From the NCBI RefSeq assembly GCF_030711595.1, contig NZ_JAUJUJ010000015.1:1-45342 (forward strand): 45,342 nt of DNA. The letters run 5' to 3'. Positions 43,533 through 45,342 of this stretch are shown piece after piece; the first letter of the stretch is position 1, and each line of letters opens with the position of its first letter. The notes under the pieces are model-generated. The model saw nothing but the letters and a program-made list of their open reading frames with translations. It was not told where the DNA came from and made no database searches. Position numbers and translations under genes: made by a program. This stretch comes from Stenotrophomonas sp. YIM B06876. Lineage in GTDB: Bacteria > Pseudomonadota > Gammaproteobacteria > Xanthomonadales > Xanthomonadaceae.

Positions 43533-44747
43533 TTACTGCTGGTCTTCCAGTTTCTGCGGTTTGCAGGCGACCCAGGAGGCGGTGAGCAGGATCACGCTGC
43601 ACAGCACCAGGAAGGCGAATGGGCCGGCCCAGGTGCCGGACCAGGCGTGCAGCAGGCCGAACAGCAGCGGCCCGACACAGCTGAAGCTGTAGCCGACGCC
43701 CTGCATGAAACCGGACAGCGCCGATGAGCCGGCTGCGGTCCGCGTGCGCAGGTTGATCAGGGTCAGTGCCAGCGGGAACGTGCTCGGCCCCAGGCCCAGC
43801 AGGGCCACCCACAACAGGGGCGCCTTGAGCGGTGCCCACAACAGGCCGGCGAAGGCGCACATCAGGCAGATGAAGCACAGCAGCACGATCGGGAACGGGT
43901 TGCGGACCCGCACCGCGATGGCCGGCATGGTCAGCGCACTCACCAGGCCCAGGGCGGAGAACAGCGCCACCATCGCGCCGCCGAAGGCCGGGGTCGCGCC
44001 GGCGTCCACCAGCAGCCGCGGCAGCCAGGTGAACATCGAATAGGACACCAGCGAGGTCATGCCGAACATCAGGGCCAGGCCCCAGCCCAGCGGCGTGCGC
44101 CAGACCTGCAGCGCAGGTGCGCCTGGCGTGGCAGCAGTCTGGGCCGCATGCGCCCCGGGCTTGAGCCAGACCAGCGGCAGCATGGCGAAAGCGGAGATCA
44201 GGGCCCACACGCCCAGTGAAACCCGCCAGCCCGCGGCATCGGCCAGGGGAACCGCGAGCAATGCCGGCAGCATCGTGCCGACCTGCAGCACGGTGATGTA
44301 AAGCGTGCTGACGGTGCCGACGCGGTCGGGGAAGTAGCGCTTGACCATCGGCGGCACCACCACGTTGCCGATGCCCATACCCGCCAGGGCGATGGCCGAC
44401 CCCACCAGCAGGCCGCCGGTGCTGCCGGCCAACGAGCGCGCCAACAGGCCTGCGGTCGCCAGTGCCATGGCCAGCAGCGCGGTGCGCTCAAGGCCGATGC
44501 GTCGCGCCAATGCCGGGGTGGACACGCCGAACAGCGCGAAGGCGGCGGTCGGCACCATGCCCAGCACCCCGGTCATGGTGGCGCCAAAGCCGAACACCTG
44601 GCCCAGCTGCTCCAGCAGCGGGGTCAGCGACGTTACTGCCGTACGCAGGTTGAATGCGGCGACCAGGATCGCGGCGAATGCCAGCAAGCGACCGTGAAGC
44701 AGGGGGCGACGGGCGGTGGACCCGGCCAAGGGGGAAGGACTGGGCAT
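43533..44747 (-). CDS. MFS transporter of the CynX/NimT family
   Basis: A 404-residue integral membrane protein with about 12 hydrophobic helices. The N-terminal FNLRTAVTSLTPLLEQLGQ segment is characteristic of the CynX/NimT branch, which includes E. coli cyanate transporter CynX and nitroimidazole transporter NimT. Other parts such as GMGIGNVVVPPMVKRYFPDR and LINLRTRTAAGSSALSGFM also fit. There is no cyanase gene nearby, so cyanate is not implied; substrate unknown. ATG 44747 was preferred as the first start giving a normal cytosolic N-terminus before the first helix; in-frame ATGs upstream at 44810 and 44783 are possible. Confidence 0.85.
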   Translation of the reverse strand: MPSPSPLAGSTARRPLLHGRLLAFAAILVAAFNLRTAVTSLTPLLEQLGQVFGFGATMTGVLGMVPTAAFALFGVSTPALARRIGLERTALLAMALATAGLLARSLAGSTGGLLVGSAIALAGMGIGNVVVPPMVKRYFPDRVGTVSTLYITVLQVGTMLPALLAVPLADAAGWRVSLGVWALISAFAMLPLVWLKPGAHAAQTAATPGAPALQVWRTPLGWGLALMFGMTSLVSYSMFTWLPRLLVDAGATPAFGGAMVALFSALGLVSALTMPAIAVRVRNPFPIVLLCFICLMCAFAGLLWAPLKAPLLWVALLGLGPSTFPLALTLINLRTRTAAGSSALSGFMQGVGYSFSCVGPLLFGLLHAWSGTWAGPFAFLVLCSVILLTASWVACKPQKLEDQQ

Positions 44748-44806
44748 GTACTGGCTCCGTAACGGAATAGCGGGCATCGCCTTGCGCGAGCCGGAATAAC
44801 ACAAAA

Positions 44807-44836
44807 GCAAAAGCCGGCGCGGCGGCCGGCTTTTGC
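44807..44836 (-). terminator. Terminator of the downstream-most tRNA-Pro gene
   Basis: GCAAAAGCCGGC (44807-44818) pairs perfectly with GCCGGCTTTTGC (44825-44836) over a six-base loop. On the minus strand the stem runs into TTTTGTGT. It lies 20 bases beyond the tRNA 3' end and 60 bases before the MFS start codon. Confidence 0.75.
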
Positions 44837-44855
44837 AGATACATCCTTGAATCTT

Positions 44856-44932
<77 letters not shown>

Positions 44933-44944
44933 AAGGAGCCGCCT

Positions 44945-44973
44945 ATGATAACGGCGGGCCTGGAAACTGGCAA
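44945..44973 (-). promoter_or_regulatory. Promoter of tRNA-Pro copy 1
   Basis: On the minus strand TTGCCA (44968-44973) and TATCAT (44945-44950) are spaced by exactly 17 bases. The expected start point lies about 6 bases before the mature tRNA 5' end. Confidence 0.7.
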
Positions 44974-45079
44974 GTGTTTTGCGGGAGAAGCGGCCGTGGC
45001 CGATCGCGCGGTCCGGCAGGCGCAAATATCCGTGCGGAGGGAGCCGCTGCTACTGCTTTCCATTGCTGGAAACGGGCAC

Positions 45080-45116
45080 AAAAAAGCCCGGAGAACGCAG
45101 CGCGTTTTCCAGGCTT
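45080..45116 (-). terminator. Terminator of tRNA-Pro copy 2
   Basis: Read on the minus strand, AAGCCTGGAAAACGC pairs with GCGTTCTCCGGGCTT with a bulge and one mismatch over a GCT loop, and a T6 run (A residues 45080-45085 on the plus strand) follows. It lies about 17 bases after the tRNA 3' end. Confidence 0.7.
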
Positions 45117-45132
45117 CAATGTGACCAGTGCG

Positions 45133-45209
<77 letters not shown>

Positions 45210-45221
45210 AAGGAGCCCGCT

Positions 45222-45250
45222 AAGATACCTTCTGAGCGGGCAACTGACAA
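45222..45250 (-). promoter_or_regulatory. Promoter of tRNA-Pro copy 2
   Basis: On the minus strand TTGTCA (45245-45250) and TATCTT (45222-45227) are spaced by exactly 17 bases, with the expected start about 6 bases before the tRNA 5' end and a GC-rich discriminator (AGCGGGC) typical of stable RNA promoters. Confidence 0.75.
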
Positions 45251-45269
45251 GATGGATATGTCGGTTTTT

Positions 45270-45342
45270 CTACTTCTTCTGTTCCAGGTGACGCTGTTCG
45301 CGCGCCTCGAACCACATGCCATTGAGGATGGCGGCGGTGGAG
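45270..45342 (-). CDS. C-terminal end of an unidentified gene (partial, cut by window end)
   Basis: On the minus strand a frame entering at 45342 runs to a TAG at 45270-45272 and encodes the last 23 residues of a protein, with a segment ILNGMWFEARE and a charged tail ending EQKK. The stop is 20 bases upstream of the tRNA promoter. Composition (Trp, Phe, Glu, charged tail) looks like real coding sequence, but I do not recognise the family from so few residues. Confidence 0.45.
   Translation of the reverse strand, partial: STAAILNGMWFEAREQRHLEQKK

Overview
The window is a GC-rich, gene-dense chromosomal segment of a xanthomonad (Gammaproteobacteria, Xanthomonadaceae). Three things place it there: an arginine operon that runs through N-acetylcitrulline, with an acetylornithine carbamoyltransferase and a fused kinase/synthase; a DksA carrying a long Lys/Ala/Pro-rich N-terminal extension; and GTAG-headed hairpin repeats like the SMAG elements of Stenotrophomonas. 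A Stenotrophomonas-like genus is the best guess, but this is inference. No phage, integrase, insertion sequence, CRISPR or plasmid function was seen, so nearly everything is core genome.

Layout. (1) 1-9.7 kb: queG-xseA (minus, xseA cut by the window edge) diverges over 24 bases from nnr-tsaE-amiC-mutL, followed by two envelope proteins, a DUF1684 lipoprotein and a TraB/GumN-type protein. (2) 9.7-13.1 kb: gluQ, an acetoacetyl-CoA reductase, a possible 42-residue ORF and phaR on the minus strand; htpX diverges from gluQ behind a heat-shock-like promoter. (3) 13.1-18.4 kb: a hairpin-rich non-coding stretch, suhB and trmJ back to back, then a two-gene unit of a PhnD-like periplasmic binding protein and a membrane GGDEF-EAL enzyme. 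(4) 18.4-23.7 kb: epmB and efp (modifier and target) diverge; then an MTA/SAH deaminase, ubiG, a HAD phosphatase and a squalene/phytoene-synthase-like protein. (5) 23.8-32.1 kb: yidD-dihydroorotase-M23 peptidase (minus), dksA and a nucleoside/guanine deaminase (plus), sufE and an MFS exporter (minus), cysS (minus) and a secreted protein of unknown function. (6) 32.4-43.3 kb: argF'-argG-argE'-argB/A-GNAT-argC-argH-yciI-proB-proA. (7) 43.5-45.3 kb: a CynX-type MFS transporter, two identical tRNA-Pro(CGG) genes each with its own promoter and terminator, and the last codons of an unidentified gene.

How it works together. The arginine/proline block encodes glutamate to N-acetylglutamyl phosphate (fused NAGK-NAGS), ArgC, carbamoylation of acetylornithine (ArgF'), deacetylation of acetylcitrulline (ArgE'), ArgG and ArgH, followed by ProB and ProA, so most glutamate-derived amino-acid synthesis sits in one co-directional run; argD and proC are not here. 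Four intergenic spaces of this run carry hairpin repeats or a terminator-like hairpin, which would let the long transcript be divided or differentially degraded. The points most worth a second look are the DksA variant (H1-like tail, three of four zinc cysteines lost), the binding-protein/c-di-GMP enzyme pair, the uncharacterised acetyltransferase tightly packed between argB and argC, and the repeat architecture of the arg operon.
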